Part shown: piece by piece, positions 49,460-61,849 of the stretch
Layout of the letters: every line of letters starts with the position of its first letter
Position numbering within the stretch: the first letter of the stretch is position 1
DNA from: Rosellinia necatrix
Taxonomy: Eukaryota > Ascomycota > Sordariomycetes > Xylariales > Xylariaceae
Assembly: GCA_021209875.1 (NCBI GenBank)
Contig: JAGYVD010000004.1
Span: 1,922,001-1,986,000, forward strand
Direction: 5' to 3'
Length of the DNA: 64,000 nucleotides
Position numbers and translations under genes: made by a program
Notes under the pieces: generated by a model
Told to the model about the DNA's origin: nothing
Databases searched by the model: none
The model's input: only the letters and a program-made list of their open reading frames with translations

Positions 49460-49790
49460 TCAAAAGAAGCCCTTCCTCTCCATCTCGACCTCGAGCGGCG
49501 TGGTCCGGAAGTACGACGCGACGGCCTCGACCCTGCGCCTCTCGTTCTCCGTCTCGGGCGCCCCCGACACCCGCAGATAGCAGTCGATGATGTGCTCGAT
49601 CTCGCGGTAGATGTCCTCGCCCTCCACCGTCCGCATCGTCGCCACCCGCGGGGCCCTCTTAGCGGCGACCCCTCGCGTATCGGCACCGCCACTGCTGCTG
49701 CTGTTATTACTCCCATTACCACCGCTGCCGCTGGGGACAGCCTTCCTGGAGATGCTACCGGCGCCCGCCTCAACAGCCCGGCGCTGGTAC

Positions 49791-49843
<53 letters not shown>

Positions 49844-51988
49844 CTCGGCACGGTGTCTGGCCCGCGCGCTGCGCGAGCCCGACGACGACAACGACGACGA
49901 CGGCTTCCGCCGGATGATGCCGGAGCCGCCGTTGCTGCGTTTCCTCGCGAGCGGCGTCGACGGACGGAACGTCTTGGGCTCGAGCAGCGGGCCCGAGGCT
50001 CGGAGGGGGTGGCGGGGCGGCGGGATCGGCTTCTTCTCCTCCTGCCCCTCCTCCTCCTCCTTCTCTTCCTCCTCCTCCTGCCCCTCCTCCTCATCTTCTG
50101 GCTTCTCCTCCTCCCTCCTTCGCCATCCCGCGAGCTGGAAGCCGATGTGGCTCCTCTCCCCGTCGCGCGGTAGGCTCGCCGCCGGCTTCTGCTGCTGGTG
50201 GTGATGATGATGATATTGGCGTCGCTTCGCGGAGAGCGTTCGGCCAAGATGTTGATGGTGGTGGTGGGATTGGTGATGAGGGTCCCTCCGCGTCGTGGGC
50301 GTCCGGGCCGGCCCGAACCCGCCCCTGTCCTTGTTGAAGCGGCTCGACACCTTGCCCTTGACGCTCCTCTTCCTCCTCATCGCCGATGTCGTTATCGTTG
50401 TCGTTGTTGTCGTTGTTGTTGGGGACGGCGAGGCTACCGCTGCTGCTACTGCCGCCGCCACGCGAACCCCCTTTACTACGGTCCGACTTATGTCGTTGTT
50501 GTTATTGTTGTTGTTATTGTTGTTATTGTGGTTGTTGCTGCCTTCCCTATCTGCCGTCCCCCTTGCCGCCCTGCTCTCGTCGGCGACGTAACACACCGGC
50601 TGCAACAGCATCGGCCCGGCATCAGCTTTGACGGCGGGTGCTGAATGGTAGGGAATATCGGGCGACGACTCGGCGCGCGCGTGCCCCGCGGCGTTGTACG
50701 CGAACGGGCGCAGCACCTCCGTCGCGAACGTGCTGCGGTGCGGCTGGAGATCCCGCCGGCACCCGCCGCACAGGTTCTGCAGGCGGTCGGCGGCCGTCAG
50801 GAGGGCGCTGCCGCAGAGGGGCATCGGGCACGTCTTCGTCGGCGGCGTCGTTGGGGTCGGCGGGAATCTGCGGCTACCGTCTTCGTCGTCGTCGTCGTCG
50901 TCGTCGTCGTTGTTGTTGTTGTTGTCGTCGTTGATGAACGTCAGGGGGCTCGCGGCGCACGAAGATGCGGGTGTGGAGTTGGGATCTAGGCTCGGCGGCG
51001 TCGTGGTGGTGGTGGTGGTGGTGGTGGTGGTGGCGATGGTGTCGCTGCTACTTCTGCTCCTACTGGCGCGGTTCGTGTCGATATGGAGTGGCACCTTCAC
51101 CCTGCGCAGCCGCTGCTGTTTCGTCGTCGTCGTCGTCGCCTGCCGCGGCAGAAAGGGCCTGTGCGATGGGCCGCGCGGTCTTTTGACCGCCGCCGTCGCC
51201 TCCTCCCCCAACACCACCACCTTCCCTTCCCTTTCATCCTGTGCGGGCTGTTGGAAAAGGGGCCCTGACTCCGACGAGGCGGCTGGGAAGACGGTAGCCC
51301 TGGGGGCTGTGCGCGGTGCTGGTGGCGGTAGCGACGCAAGTTCCGACGCTGATTCGCGTCGTGGGTGGTATCGGCCCCCAACCTCAGCTCCCTTCGTGTT
51401 CGTCCTGGAGCCCCTGGATGCTACCCTGTCGTCGGATCGGCCCTCGCGCTCCAGGCCCACCCGTATCGTCATCCGGTCGGGCGAGACTAGCAATTTCGAC
51501 GGCGACGACGCTGGGCGTTCGCGGCGGCGGCGGGGGCCGCCCTGCGGCTGATACTGGCCGTTCGAGGCCGCGGAGCCCTGGGCAGTAGATTCGGATGCTC
51601 TCCCCTCCTCCCTCGCCTCGCGCTCCCTCCTCTTCGCCTCCATCACTTGCTCGTTGTGCTCCCAGATCTTGTTCAGCTGGCCCAGCACGTACGCCGAGTT
51701 CCGGTGCCTCAGGGCCTCGCGCTTATCGTGGAGCGGACGGTCCGGGCGGTGCGTCATCTTGTATGTGTTCACCCAGTGCAGATTATCCTCCACCTCTGCC
51801 ACCACCTTCATCTCCGATCCCCTCTCTGCCTCCCTCTCGCCTTCTCCTTCTCCTTCCTCCTCGCCCACGCGAGAAGGACGGCGAACGCTGCCCAGCACCC
51901 TGGACAGAACACTTCCCCCGCTCATCCGCCCGGCGCCTTCGCCGGCGCTGGCTCGGAATCCCGCCGACCGGCTGCGGCTGTGCGGCAT
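49460..51988 (-). CDS. Large disordered protein with poly-Gln, poly-Asn, poly-Asp, poly-Thr and poly-Glu tracts
   Basis: This is an uninterrupted frame of 842 residues from ATG 51988 (the frame is open further upstream but only to a GTG at 52180). The N-terminus has a helical, conserved-looking block: HWVNTYKMTHRPDRPLHDKR, EALRHRNSAYVLGQLNKIWE, then EAKRREREAREEG. A possible zinc site reads CPMPLCGSALL with LCGGCRRDLQP about 20 residues on. Long homopeptide runs follow, from GTC/GTT, TTG and CTC repeats, including 17 Gln at 49790-49840. The C-terminus is again ordered: EGEDIYREIEHIIDCYLRVS and VEAVASYFRTTPLEVEMERK. I do not recognise the family. The ends look like the functional parts, with a fast-changing centre. 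Confidence 0.72.
49790..49840 (-). repeat. (CAG)n poly-Gln tract, 17 codons
   Basis: Seventeen consecutive Gln codons (16 CAG and one CAA) lie in the disordered protein gene. Triplet runs of this type are prone to length change. Confidence 0.85.
50880..51033 (-). repeat. Cluster of triplet microsatellites (poly-Asp/Asn and poly-Thr)
   Basis: The plus strand reads (GTC)n then (GTT)n at about 50880-50930 and (GGT)n at about 51003-51033. In the minus-strand gene these encode Asp, Asn and Thr runs. A similar GTT block, encoding Asn, lies at about 50490-50530. Confidence 0.75.
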
Positions 51989-53209
51989 TAGTTCGGGCTG
52001 CTTGCTTGTTTGTGTCTGACAGGCTCGTGGATAAGTTAGTAAAGGAAAATGCAGCTGGTTTCTTGCGGTGTGGTAGATGGCCGGTGTATAACCCGTATAG
52101 CTACTAGCTGTGACGGGGGTGTTTAAACCCCAAGATGGCGTGAAGCCGGAAGGGAATGAAGTGCGAGGGTGGCCAGCCACTAGTTGTCTTCTCGAGAGGC
52201 AGATTCCTCCGTTTCGGTTTGAGAGTCTAAATGCGGTCTAAGTGGTAACGTAAGAGTTGACGATGCAAGATAGTAGACGTGGAATATAGTCAAGAAGTGT
52301 GTTCCAGACAGTAGGTGTTGGTGATGGTATGGAGACGGGCAGAGGATATAAAGAATCCCGGAGATTGAGAGAGTTGGCTCTTCTTGTTACGACAATGAGA
52401 TCCCGTATGTTTCATCAGGGGGGGCTGAGTGAATCGAGTTAAAGGTCCTCTAGCACATCACGAGAGAAGCAAACCAAGGCATAAAGACGAGCAGCTAAAG
52501 ACACAAGGTGGCTTCTTTCTACTATATAAGTAGCCAAGGCTTATAGCCTCCTTTGAGGAAGACAAATGAGCTATTTGAATGATAACAAGGCTATAACAAT
52601 ACCCGCCCTTTCCCTCTTTCTAGTCTGTGCTTCATTGTGCATCTCTTCTACTTCATTCTGTTCACACAGGGCATTGTTGGATTCCCGCCTCGTAGGATAG
52701 GAACATTAGACAGTAGGAGACGACAAAGACATAGTCACAGCTACCACAACGCCGTGAGTTATCAGCCCACATGTATGTATGCCTCTTTATGTTGTCTCCC
52801 GACTCCTAGAATAGCTACCAGCGGTGACAAATTATTGCATACCACCTCTTTGAACTCCCCTTACCTACTAATGCTAGTGTATACCCTTCTTCTCATTGTT
52901 CTCCCACGATGATAATCTTGCGGTGATATCCGCGGCAGTGATAAGGATAAGATGACATTGACATTAGATTCATATGCGAATGAGAGAAGCCGAGCACCTT
53001 CAATATAACCAAGTAATTCTTTCGTTCGACAATTGTAATATCAGCTAGTCCGCACGCTAATGTAACATTTCTTTCCAATTACCTCCCATATTACGTTTAT
53101 ATCTCGAGTTCTATTATGAATACATACACAGATATAGCTGAATAAGGCCGGCTCCCTTGACTTGGACTATGGCAAGCATGACTTTTACCGTATTCAATCA
53201 GGACAAACC

Positions 53210-53510
53210 CAGCCCAAAACTCTTGTCTGCCTCAGTGGTGGTGTTCCCCATAGGGAATTGCGCACATATCGATGCACCACAGCGCATAGGGCACGAGTCC
53301 TTCGGCCATCATCGCCTGATAGAACAGCACATATAGACGAGGCTCGCAACGTCGCCCGTAGCCCAGACGTTTCTTACAGAGGCACACGCTCTATATCCCA
53401 GCAGAACATGGGCATAGCTACGTACAATGCCCAAGCTAGGAACTCAAGGGCGTCGATATAGACGAGGCCAAGCACCCCGAACGTAGTTTCAGGTCGTCGT
53501 GTTTGAACAG
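53210..53510 (-). pseudogene. Possible relic of a membrane-protein gene
   Basis: On the minus strand one frame reads TTFGVLGLVYIDALEFLAWA then LYVAMPMFCWDIERV, hydrophobic and protein-like. After a stop in that frame, a second stretch (RLYVLFYQAMMAEGLVPYAL, WCIDMCAIPYG) appears. A GTAAGA donor and an AG acceptor could join them, but no start codon or longer frame was found. It may be a decayed gene or chance. Confidence 0.2.
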
Positions 53511-54342
53511 AGGAAGTCGTTGTATTATTTTCGCACAGGTGCGGCTATATCATTCATCAGCAACACTGCTACTCTACTACTACCTCTATCCCCTCGGCGG
53601 GGATAATGATAACATTGCACTTGGTAGGCCGAACCCGCCGGACCCGCGCAGCCTTGGGATGGCATGGGGAAATACTTAGAGCTCTGGAAATGGCATCTTT
53701 TTAATGAAACCCTTTAATAATTCTTTGGACGGGCGACTTTTCTCCATTCATCCTAAAACACTGCGTATTGCGCGTATTTGTACTATATGATGCCTTGCTA
53801 AGTTTCAGCAGTCGGGTAGCATCTGTGCCTCAACAGGCCGACCGCAGTGCCCTCCGGCAGCATTACGAGATGTTGCATCGTGAATATGGCGGCTCTGAAG
53901 GTGTATTGGCGTGACTCGCTCAGCAAGACTGGGGACCTTTTTAGGTAGAAGAGGATGTGCAGGACAGTCACATCACACCTCGGAACAACCAGCCGCGAGT
54001 TCCTAACAGATGGGAGCCGGGGGTTGCAGAGGTTCAAAGCGCGCTAACACGCAAGAGGCAATCTTGCATAAAAGAAATTCATGTGCTGATGCTAGGTGTT
54101 GTATTGCATCTTTTTGTTGTATTGACTGATACGTTTGAACAAGCTATAGTTATTTAGCCTTCAATTATTGGATTGGGGTAGGTAGGGATGTAGGTAGGTG
54201 GTGTGCTGCATCTGATTGGCTAATAAAACCATAAGGTATTTATCTATCGCATTAGAACTGCTGCTGGAAGAAGTGTTTTTAGTGAGTTATAGAAGGCATT
54301 AACTTATACCTTCGGCTGTGCTTAAATGGTACCTGGTCAGTT

Positions 54343-54402
54343 GGTAGACTACCTACCTAGGTAGTCTACCACTGCCCCTGCAACTAGGTAGTTGCAGGGG
54401 CA
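54343..54402. repeat. Two adjacent perfect hairpins
   Basis: The first hairpin has 12-bp arms 54343-54354 and 54359-54370 with loop ACCT. The second has 13-bp arms 54373-54385 and 54390-54402 with loop AGGT. They are separated by two bases. Both are perfect inverted repeats in noncoding DNA upstream of HAT2. Confidence 0.9.
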
Positions 54403-54861
54403 TTCGTAAGTGCAGTTGCAATTGCAGTTGCAGTTGCATCGACTGTTAACCAGTTGGTGTTTCCAGCATCGCTTGGAAGTTCTTGTACCGTCGGTTTAAC
54501 AGGGGCTACAGCTATTTTGGCCAAGTCGATTAGGTAGGTATGCCCCACCTATCTAGGTACCTAGGTAGGTAGTTAGCGACTTACACTTTACGCGCACCGC
54601 GTTTGATCGCATCCGGGACATTGATCTTATCAGGTACCTAACGAAAGGTCCTTGCATCTCTCCATCTTCGTTCGTTTACTCGCAACAACACTAGGTACTT
54701 AGTTAAGGGACAGACGTCATACCCAAACTTCGTACTTATTTTTGCTACCCACTGGTGCGCTGGTTCCTCTGAATTTACCTTCTATCGTTTGATTGACATA
54801 GTCTAGAGCCGTTATTTCGAGGTCGTATATCTTGGTTCACGCAGCGTCTGCCACGCCCACC

Positions 54862-56502
54862 ATGGCGCCTGCTCCTGTTACCGACGATTTGGACAGTAGG
54901 TCTATGCCATCTTGCCCGAATAGCTCCAGCCTAACGCCGCTTCCCATTAGTGGAATCGACCAGCCGAGAATACGGGGGGGAGGAGGAGGAGCAGAGGCTG
55001 ATCAACGAAGGTAGCGACATCTAACCCCCAAGCTACTTGCGCCATCTATCGCCATCTATTGACCGCCGGGCTAGAATACAAGACATGGAAGAAGAACTCA
55101 CCCTTCCTCTATGACATGATCCTGAGGTATGGATCGCGCCTCCGCGTTGCGCTGAGCCTGTGGAACCCGACGCTCACCTACTGACACCTTCGATAGCACC
55201 GCTCTAACCTGGCCTACCCTCACCGTGCAATGGTTTCCCGACGTCAAGGAGCCCGAAGGCAAGGATTGTCGGATTCACCGTGTGTTGATCGGAACCCATA
55301 CCTCGGATGAAAAGCCCAACCACGTTCAGATCGCCGAGGTCGAGGTCCCCACGAAAATCCGCCCCAATGCGCGCGACTACGATGAAGACCGAGGTGAAAT
55401 TGGTGGCTACGGGAAGGCCTCCGCCTCTGCCGACACGTCCGCCATGAAATGGAAAGTTGTGCAAAGGATTGACCATCCGGGCGAGGTCAACAAGGCTCGC
55501 TACTGTCCCCAAAACCCCGACCTAATCGCTACTTTGGCCGTTGATGGCTCCATTCTCATCTTCGACCGAACTAAGCACAGCTCTGAGCCAAATGGCCAAT
55601 TCAATCCCCAGATCACGCTCCAAGGCCATGACAACGAGGGTTTCGGGCTCGACTGGAACCCCCACGTAGAGGGCTCGTTAGCATCAGGAAGCGAGGATCA
55701 AACCGTTTGCCTATGGTAAGTTATGACATCCTCCACACCTACGACGCGCATGTATTCTCACGCCAACTCTGTTCCCAGGGATCTTAAGTCACTCCGAGCC
55801 GGCAGCAATACGTTGAATCCTTCTCGTCGATTCACACATCATTCCAACATTGTTAACGATATTCAACATCACCCCATATCGCGCCATTTTATTGGCAGTG
55901 TATCGGATGACCTCACTCTTCAAATCCTAGACGTTAGACAGCCATCCAACTCCCAATCGTCGTTGGTCGCAAGAGACGGACATAGTGATGCAATTAATGC
56001 TCTGGCTTTTAACCCGTCTACTGAGGTTTTGGTAGCTACAGCTTCCGCGGACAAGACCATTGGGGTCTGGGATTTGCGCAATGTCAAGGAAAAGGTGCAC
56101 ACTCTTGAAGGGCACCAGGACGCGGTTACCTCTCTCGCTTGGCATCCCCAGGAGGCTGGGATCCTTGGAAGTGCGAGTTACGATCGTCGTATCGTATTCT
56201 GGGATCTCAGTCGAGTAGGTGAAGAACAGCAGCCGGATGACCAAGAGGACGGACCTCCTGAGCTGTGAGTCTCACTAACCAGATCCTCCTCGCTCCATTA
56301 TCACAAACTAATGGGTACCATATTTAGGTTATTCATGCACGGCGGCCACACCAACCATCTCGCCGACTTCAGCTGGAACCTTAACGACCCGTGGCTAGTC
56401 GCCAGTGCGGCTGAAGATAATATGCTACAGATTTGGAAGGTTGCAACTTCGATCGTAGGGAGGGACGAGGCAGATCTCCCCTTGGACGAACTTGGTCGAT
56501 AG
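54862..56502 (+). CDS. HAT2: Histone-binding WD40 protein Hat2/RbAp48 family
   Basis: This is the WD40 subunit of the Hat1 histone acetyltransferase and related chromatin complexes. Exons are 54862-54895, 54969-55010, 55075-55126, 55197-55715, 55779-56264 and 56328-56502, giving 435 residues. The N-terminal helix that binds histone H4 reads EEEEQRLINEEYKTWKKNSP and FLYDMILSTALTWPTLTVQW across three splices. WD repeats follow (LQGHDNEGFGLDWNP, FTHHSNIVNDIQHHPI, RDGHSDAINALAFNP, LEGHQDAVTSLAWHP, MHGGHTNHLADFSWN), with PDDQEDGPPEL forming the usual PP loop. The first intron boundary (54896-54968) is the least certain, because other acceptors lie nearby. A RbAp48/Msi1 paralogue is the alternative, but the N-terminus fits Hat2. 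Confidence 0.88.
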
Positions 56503-57758
56503 AAACACAAATCAGTAAAACTATAGGAGTAGTCGTCCAACGTTATCCCCTCGAAACTCGAGGAGGAGCACTAGGGCTCAAGTCCGTGGACTAAGACCAG
56601 GAAGGGTACGGTGCTCGTATGGGGCTCACTAGAGATTACATGGTGAAAATCGGTACATGTTAGTACCTATCTAATCCAAAAAAAAAAAAAAACGATGCAT
56701 TCAGTGCCAGTCGATTGTTTGCTGTAAGGTGGTGAAGAGCATGAGAAAGAGGCCCACGAAAGTGGAGGTGCGGTACCAACAATAGGTCGCTTCAATATAC
56801 TTGTCGCTGTGACTCAGTATCAAAGGCGCAATATCTATTTACATAAGGTGCCCTCTCTCCTACCTCTCTCACTTGTATGAAATCATTGGCACGGTTTTTT
56901 ATGATTTACCGTATGGCAATTCTCATCACCAATTATGCTGGTGCACTATCTCGGTTTCCAGAGAATAGGGCGAGCTCTCTCATAAATCCCCTTGACGTGA
57001 AATATAATATGTAGATATAGATAGGTACTTGCTGTATCTAGGCAGACACTCTGACCTTGGTCTTGAGTGGTGAGAGGGACCAGACTAGGCTTTCCTGATT
57101 CAGTCCCTCTAATTAGGTACCCACTTTCCATGTGGGAGATGTATGTAGTGTAGTGTACGTACATACTACCTACTTAGGTAGGCAGGCACAGTACCTAGTT
57201 ATTTGTAGTTACAAAGCAGAGTGACACGGGATTTCGGATAGGTCGCTCACTCTAAGATGGAACCTTGTTGTCCATCTCGGAATACCCAGTCATGGAATAC
57301 GCATGTGTGTCATTTCCACTGTCGCCTTCCTTTCGGTGGTATTCTATTCGGTGACAAGCACCCCTCTGTTTGTTTATTCTACAAGATTATCCTGTCAAAG
57401 AAAGCCGAGTAGTCTATAGGCTCATTCATTGTGCTGTACATATCTTGATCCCCCATCGTACTCTAACCCTCAATCGCAGTACTTTCATCACAGTACCACT
57501 CTCATTACAGTACTCTCATTATAGTACTCCCTTCCATTACAGTACCCTCCCATTACAGTACTCGCATCGCAGCACTCTCATTGCAGTCAGTCGACGCCGA
57601 AGCGCAAAGACCTCGGTCTCTCCCGGTCCCTCCCACACTACCAAGCCGACGGCTAAGGGCCTAGCCTACATTCGTTTACCTTCGTTATCTTCGATCGAGC
57701 ACCCAAGTATCACAGACTCCCCGACCTCGTCGTTTGGGCGCATAACGCCGATGCGGGA
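56503..57758. other. Intergenic between HAT2 and NEO1
   Basis: No coding sequence was supported. An A14-15 tract occurs near 56679. The NEO1 side has imperfect CATTACAGTACTC-type repeats at about 57480-57590, on average 15-20 nt apart. Confidence 0.5.
57480..57590 (+). repeat. Imperfect CATTACAGTACTC repeats upstream of NEO1
   Basis: About seven diverged copies of a CAT(T/C)(A/G)CAGTAC(T/C)CTC-like unit lie in the leader of NEO1. They are read directly; their boundaries are approximate. Confidence 0.65.
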
Positions 57759-60700
57759 ATGCCGCGCCCATCCCCTTACCGTCCAACCGAGCCGCCCGAT
57801 TCTCCTCTACTCGACCCCGACTCAGACGCCGATCTCGATCTCGACATCGATCTTGACGAGCTAGATCCTGCTGCATCCTCCGGTGCTCATGGCTCCAGAT
57901 TTCTGGGCGCAGAGTCGAGACCCGAACAAAGAACACCTCCCATCGCACTCCGCAGTCTTCGAATGAGTGGCCTGAGGAGGTCGGCCAAACGAGGTCGTGG
58001 CTACGGCGAGCTCGGTCGTGATAGGATCGGCAGCGAAGACACCGTGGCTCTGGTGGATGACGCGCAAGACCGGCAGCGCTATTCGGATGGGAGCGGAAAT
58101 GCCGGCGATGATGCGCCGCTTCTACCGGAACAAGATGCCCGTCCGCAACGACGCTCCGCCACCGGCCGGTTCCAAGCGCTCGCCCAGATGCGCTCGAACT
58201 TGAGAATCCCCGGCTTCATGTCCGGTCGCAGCAGCGCACGTCGACAAGACGGCGGCGGCGACAACGACGAGCTCGAGCGGGACCCCGAAGACTCCTCGAC
58301 CTCAAGAATCATTGCTGTGGGCTCAGTCCAGTCAACCCGCTACCCGCCAAATCTAATTTCCAACGCAAAATATACCGCCTTCACATTCTTGCCCGTCACT
58401 CTTTACAACGAGTTCTCTTTCTTTTTCAATCTATACTTTCTACTAGTTGCATTGTCGCAGGCAATTCCGGCGCTGCGGATAGGTTACCTGACAACCTATA
58501 TTGCTCCTTTGGCCTTCGTCCTTGTTATCACCATGGGGAAGGAGGCGTATGACGATATCGAGAGACGCCGGAGAGACAATGAAGCCAATTCGGAGGCATA
58601 CACGGTTCTCGACTTCAGTGACGCTGCCCGGCCTGCTGCGCAACGCGGCTCCGCAAATAGGTTCATTTCATCATCGCTGCGCAGCCGTCACAAGAAGCGT
58701 CGGTTCGCGCAGCGGGACAGGCTATCAGATATTCGCGAGGAGGAAGAACAAGTCGAAGGAGAAGGACTAAATGGGCCTTCATCGCTTGTCTATGAAGTGA
58801 GCAAGAAGTCCCGCGACCTGAAGGTTGGTGACGTCCTAAAGCTCGGCAAAGGCCAACGCGTACCTGCGGATGTGGTCATCCTACAGTGTTCAACAACGGA
58901 AGCTTCGCAGGATCGAAGCCAAGACGAGGACCTGAGTTCATTGCTGGTGGATGCCGATGTAGACCGTACCAACGACGACTCCGCAGACAGGAAGTACAGC
59001 AAACGAGATGGAGACAGTCTACAGAACTCCGAAGGCGGTTCCTCCGGTGAGACTTTCATTAGGACAGATCAACTTGATGGAGAAACGGACTGGAAACTCC
59101 GAGTTGCCTCTGCTCTCACCCAGTCACTTCCATTGGAGGAATTTACCCGCGTGAGAGTCACCGGAGGAAAGCCGGATAGAAGAGTCAATGAGTTCATTGG
59201 TACCCTTGAAATCCTCCCGTCTGAGGGTGGCTCGCGTAGTGATACATCCAGCGATCCGCTCAGCTCCGGGGATAGGGCAGGTCTTAGCCAAACCGTTCCT
59301 CTCTCCATTGATAATACGGCATGGGCAAATACTGTTGTTGCCTCGCAAGTTGCTACAATGGCAGTTGTAATTTATACTGGCCCGCAAACTCGATCAGCTC
59401 TGTCAACGGCCCCCTCTCGATCAAAAACGGGACTGTTGGAGTATGAAATCAACTCTTTAACCAAGATACTTTGCGCGCTCACCCTAGCGCTCTCCATAAT
59501 TCTAGTGGCCTTGGAGGGTTTCAGCAATACGGAAGGGAACGTGTGGTATGTGAAAATTACGCGCTTTCTCGTCTTGTTTTCCACAATTGTGCCTATCAGT
59601 CTTCGAGTTAATCTCGATATGGGGAAGAGCGTATATTCCTGGTTCATCCAACGAGATACAGATATACTTGGCGCGGTAGTCAGGACCAGCACTATTCCAG
59701 AAGACCTAGGACGCATCGAATATTTGCTTAGCGATAAGACCGGTACACTGACCCAAAATGAGATGGAAATGAAAAAGATTCATGTCGGCACCGTGTCCTA
59801 CGCCAATGAAGCCATGGACGAAGTCGCATCCTATGTGCAGCAAGGGTTTGGCACGAAATTGAATAGTGATGCGTTAGTCACACCGTCGTCAGCCCATAAC
59901 ATTACTGCGGGAGCCGCAGCGACCCGAACTCGGCGGGAAATCGGTTCCAGGGTCCGGGACGTAGTGCTAGCGTTAGCACTCTGCCATAATGTCACCCCGA
60001 CGATGGAAGAAGAGGACGGTCAGATGGTTACTTCGTACCAGGCCTCGTCCCCCGACGAAATCGCAATAGTTCGTTGGACAGAGTCCGTCGGCCTTCGCCT
60101 AACATATCGAGATCGGAAGCGAATGGTCTTAGAATCAACAGACTCCGGGAAGGCTGTGGTTCAGGTGCGGATATTAGATGTTTTCCCATTCACGTCCGAT
60201 GGGAAACGCATGGGAATTATCGTACAATTTGACGAAGATAGGCAAACGTCTCCGGTTAGCCTTAGCACCGGAGAAATCTGGTTTTATCAGAAAGGCGCTG
60301 ATACGGTGATGGGATCTATAGTCGCCGCGAACGATTGGCTAGATGAGGAGACAGCAAACATGGCCCGAGAAGGTCTCAGGACATTAGTCGTAGGACGGAA
60401 GAGGCTCTCGCATGACCAGTATCGAGAATTCTCTAGCGTTCACCAGGATGCCGCGCTCGCTATCAACGGCCGTGAGGCAGCCATGCAGCGTGTTATCACG
60501 CGTTTCCTCGAAAATGACCTCGAGTTATTAGGAGTCACAGGCGTGGAGGATAAGTTACAGAAAGACGTCAAACCATCTTTAGAGCTCTTACGGAACGCCG
60601 GCATCAAGATCTGGATGTTAACGGGCGACAAAGTCGAAACGGCGCGTTGTGTTGCCGTGAGCTCCAAGCTAGTAGCCAGAGGCCAATACATATACACCGT

Positions 60701-61849
60701 CGCCAAACTCAAGCGAAAAGACAATGCCCAAGATCACCTTGACTTCCTCCGGAGCAAGCCAGATTCCTGCCTACTGATTGACGGGGAGAGTCTGTCGCTG
60801 TTTCTTACTCACTTCGGTACCGAATTTATATCGGTAGCTGTACAGCTCCCCACAGTAGTGGCCTGCCGGTGCTCGCCGACGCAGAAGGCGGACATTGCCA
60901 AGTTAATTAAGGAATTTACTAAAAAACGGGTGTGTTGTATCGGCGATGGTGGCAACGACGTGTCCATGATTCAGGCCGCAGATGTGGGTGTCGGAATTGT
61001 GGGAAAAGAGGGACGACAAGCCAGCTTGGCTGCTGACTTCTCGATTGAGCATTTTTGCCATCTTACGAAGCTTCTTGTATGGCATGGACGTAATAGCTAC
61101 AAGCGAAGCGCAAAGCTAGCCCAGTTCGTCATCCACCGCGGCCTCATTATCGCCATTTGTCAGACTATGTACAGCATCGCTATCAAGTTCGAGCCCGAGG
61201 GTCTCTACAAGGTATGGCTTCCCCTTCTCCGGCCCGTACTCCAGTTTGCTTATTACTCGTAGGACTGGCTTCTTGTGGGCTATGCGACCGTTTATACTGC
61301 CGCCCCGGTGCTGTCTCTGGTTCTGGACAAAGATGTCAATGAGAATGTGGCCAATCTTTATCCCGAACTATACAAGGAACTGACCTCTGGTCGTTCCCTG
61401 TCCTACCGCACTTTTTTCGTTTGGGTTCTGGTTTCGATATATCAGGGCAGTGTAATACAAGGACTGTCTCAACTACTCACCGAAGTAGATGGGAAAAGGA
61501 TGGTGGCAGTGAGTTACACAGTACTTGTGCTCAACGAACTTCTCATGGTCGCCATTGAGATCACAACATGGCATCTTGTCATGATATTATGTATCATCGG
61601 GACATTCCTCTTCTATATTGGCTCAATCCCTTTCCTAGGCGGCTACTTTGATCTCGAATTTGTCTCTACGTGGTAAGCGCTCATGTGGTACACATGATGC
61701 CGAGGAACAACGATAACTAACATGCTAATAGGGGCTTCTTATGGCGGGTTCTCGCGATTAGCTCCATTTCTCTCATCCCTCCGTACGTAGGCAAAATCAT
61801 CAGGAGGACGATGAAACCCCCATCCTACAGGAAAGTGCAGGGCATATGA
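57759..61849 (+). CDS. NEO1: P4-ATPase phospholipid flippase Neo1 (ATP9 family)
   Basis: Neo1 moves aminophospholipids to the cytosolic leaflet of Golgi and endosome membranes. Exons are 57759-61211, 61263-61672 and 61732-61849, giving 1326 residues. The N-terminal 180 residues are acidic and disordered. Core motifs are FIRTDQLDGETDWKLR (actuator DGET), LLSDKTGTLTQNEMEMKKIH (phosphorylated Asp), YQASSPDEIAIVRW, DVFPFTSDGKRMGI, KIWMLTGDKVETA and GDGGNDVSMIQAADVGVGI. Ten hydrophobic segments are expected; the last four lie in exons 1-2 (for example LVMILCIIGTFLFYIGSIPF). The short third exon encodes the tail ending MKPPSYRKVQGI. It is somewhat longer than yeast Neo1 because of the disordered N-terminus and an insert before the DGET motif. 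Confidence 0.94.

Larger units (their letters stand above)
51989..54861. other. Large intergenic region (2.9 kb)
   Basis: No gene was supported. A possible coding relic lies at about 53210-53510 on the minus strand. Two adjacent hairpins occur at 54343-54402, followed by GCAGTT repeats (54411-54440), and more CCTAGGTA motifs extend to about 54580. The 3' end is the HAT2 promoter. Confidence 0.5.

Noticed and set aside
49592..51588. Several long plus-strand frames rich in Leu, Cys or Arg
   Set aside because: They are shadows of the triplet repeats in the minus-strand gene, with no sensible protein pattern.
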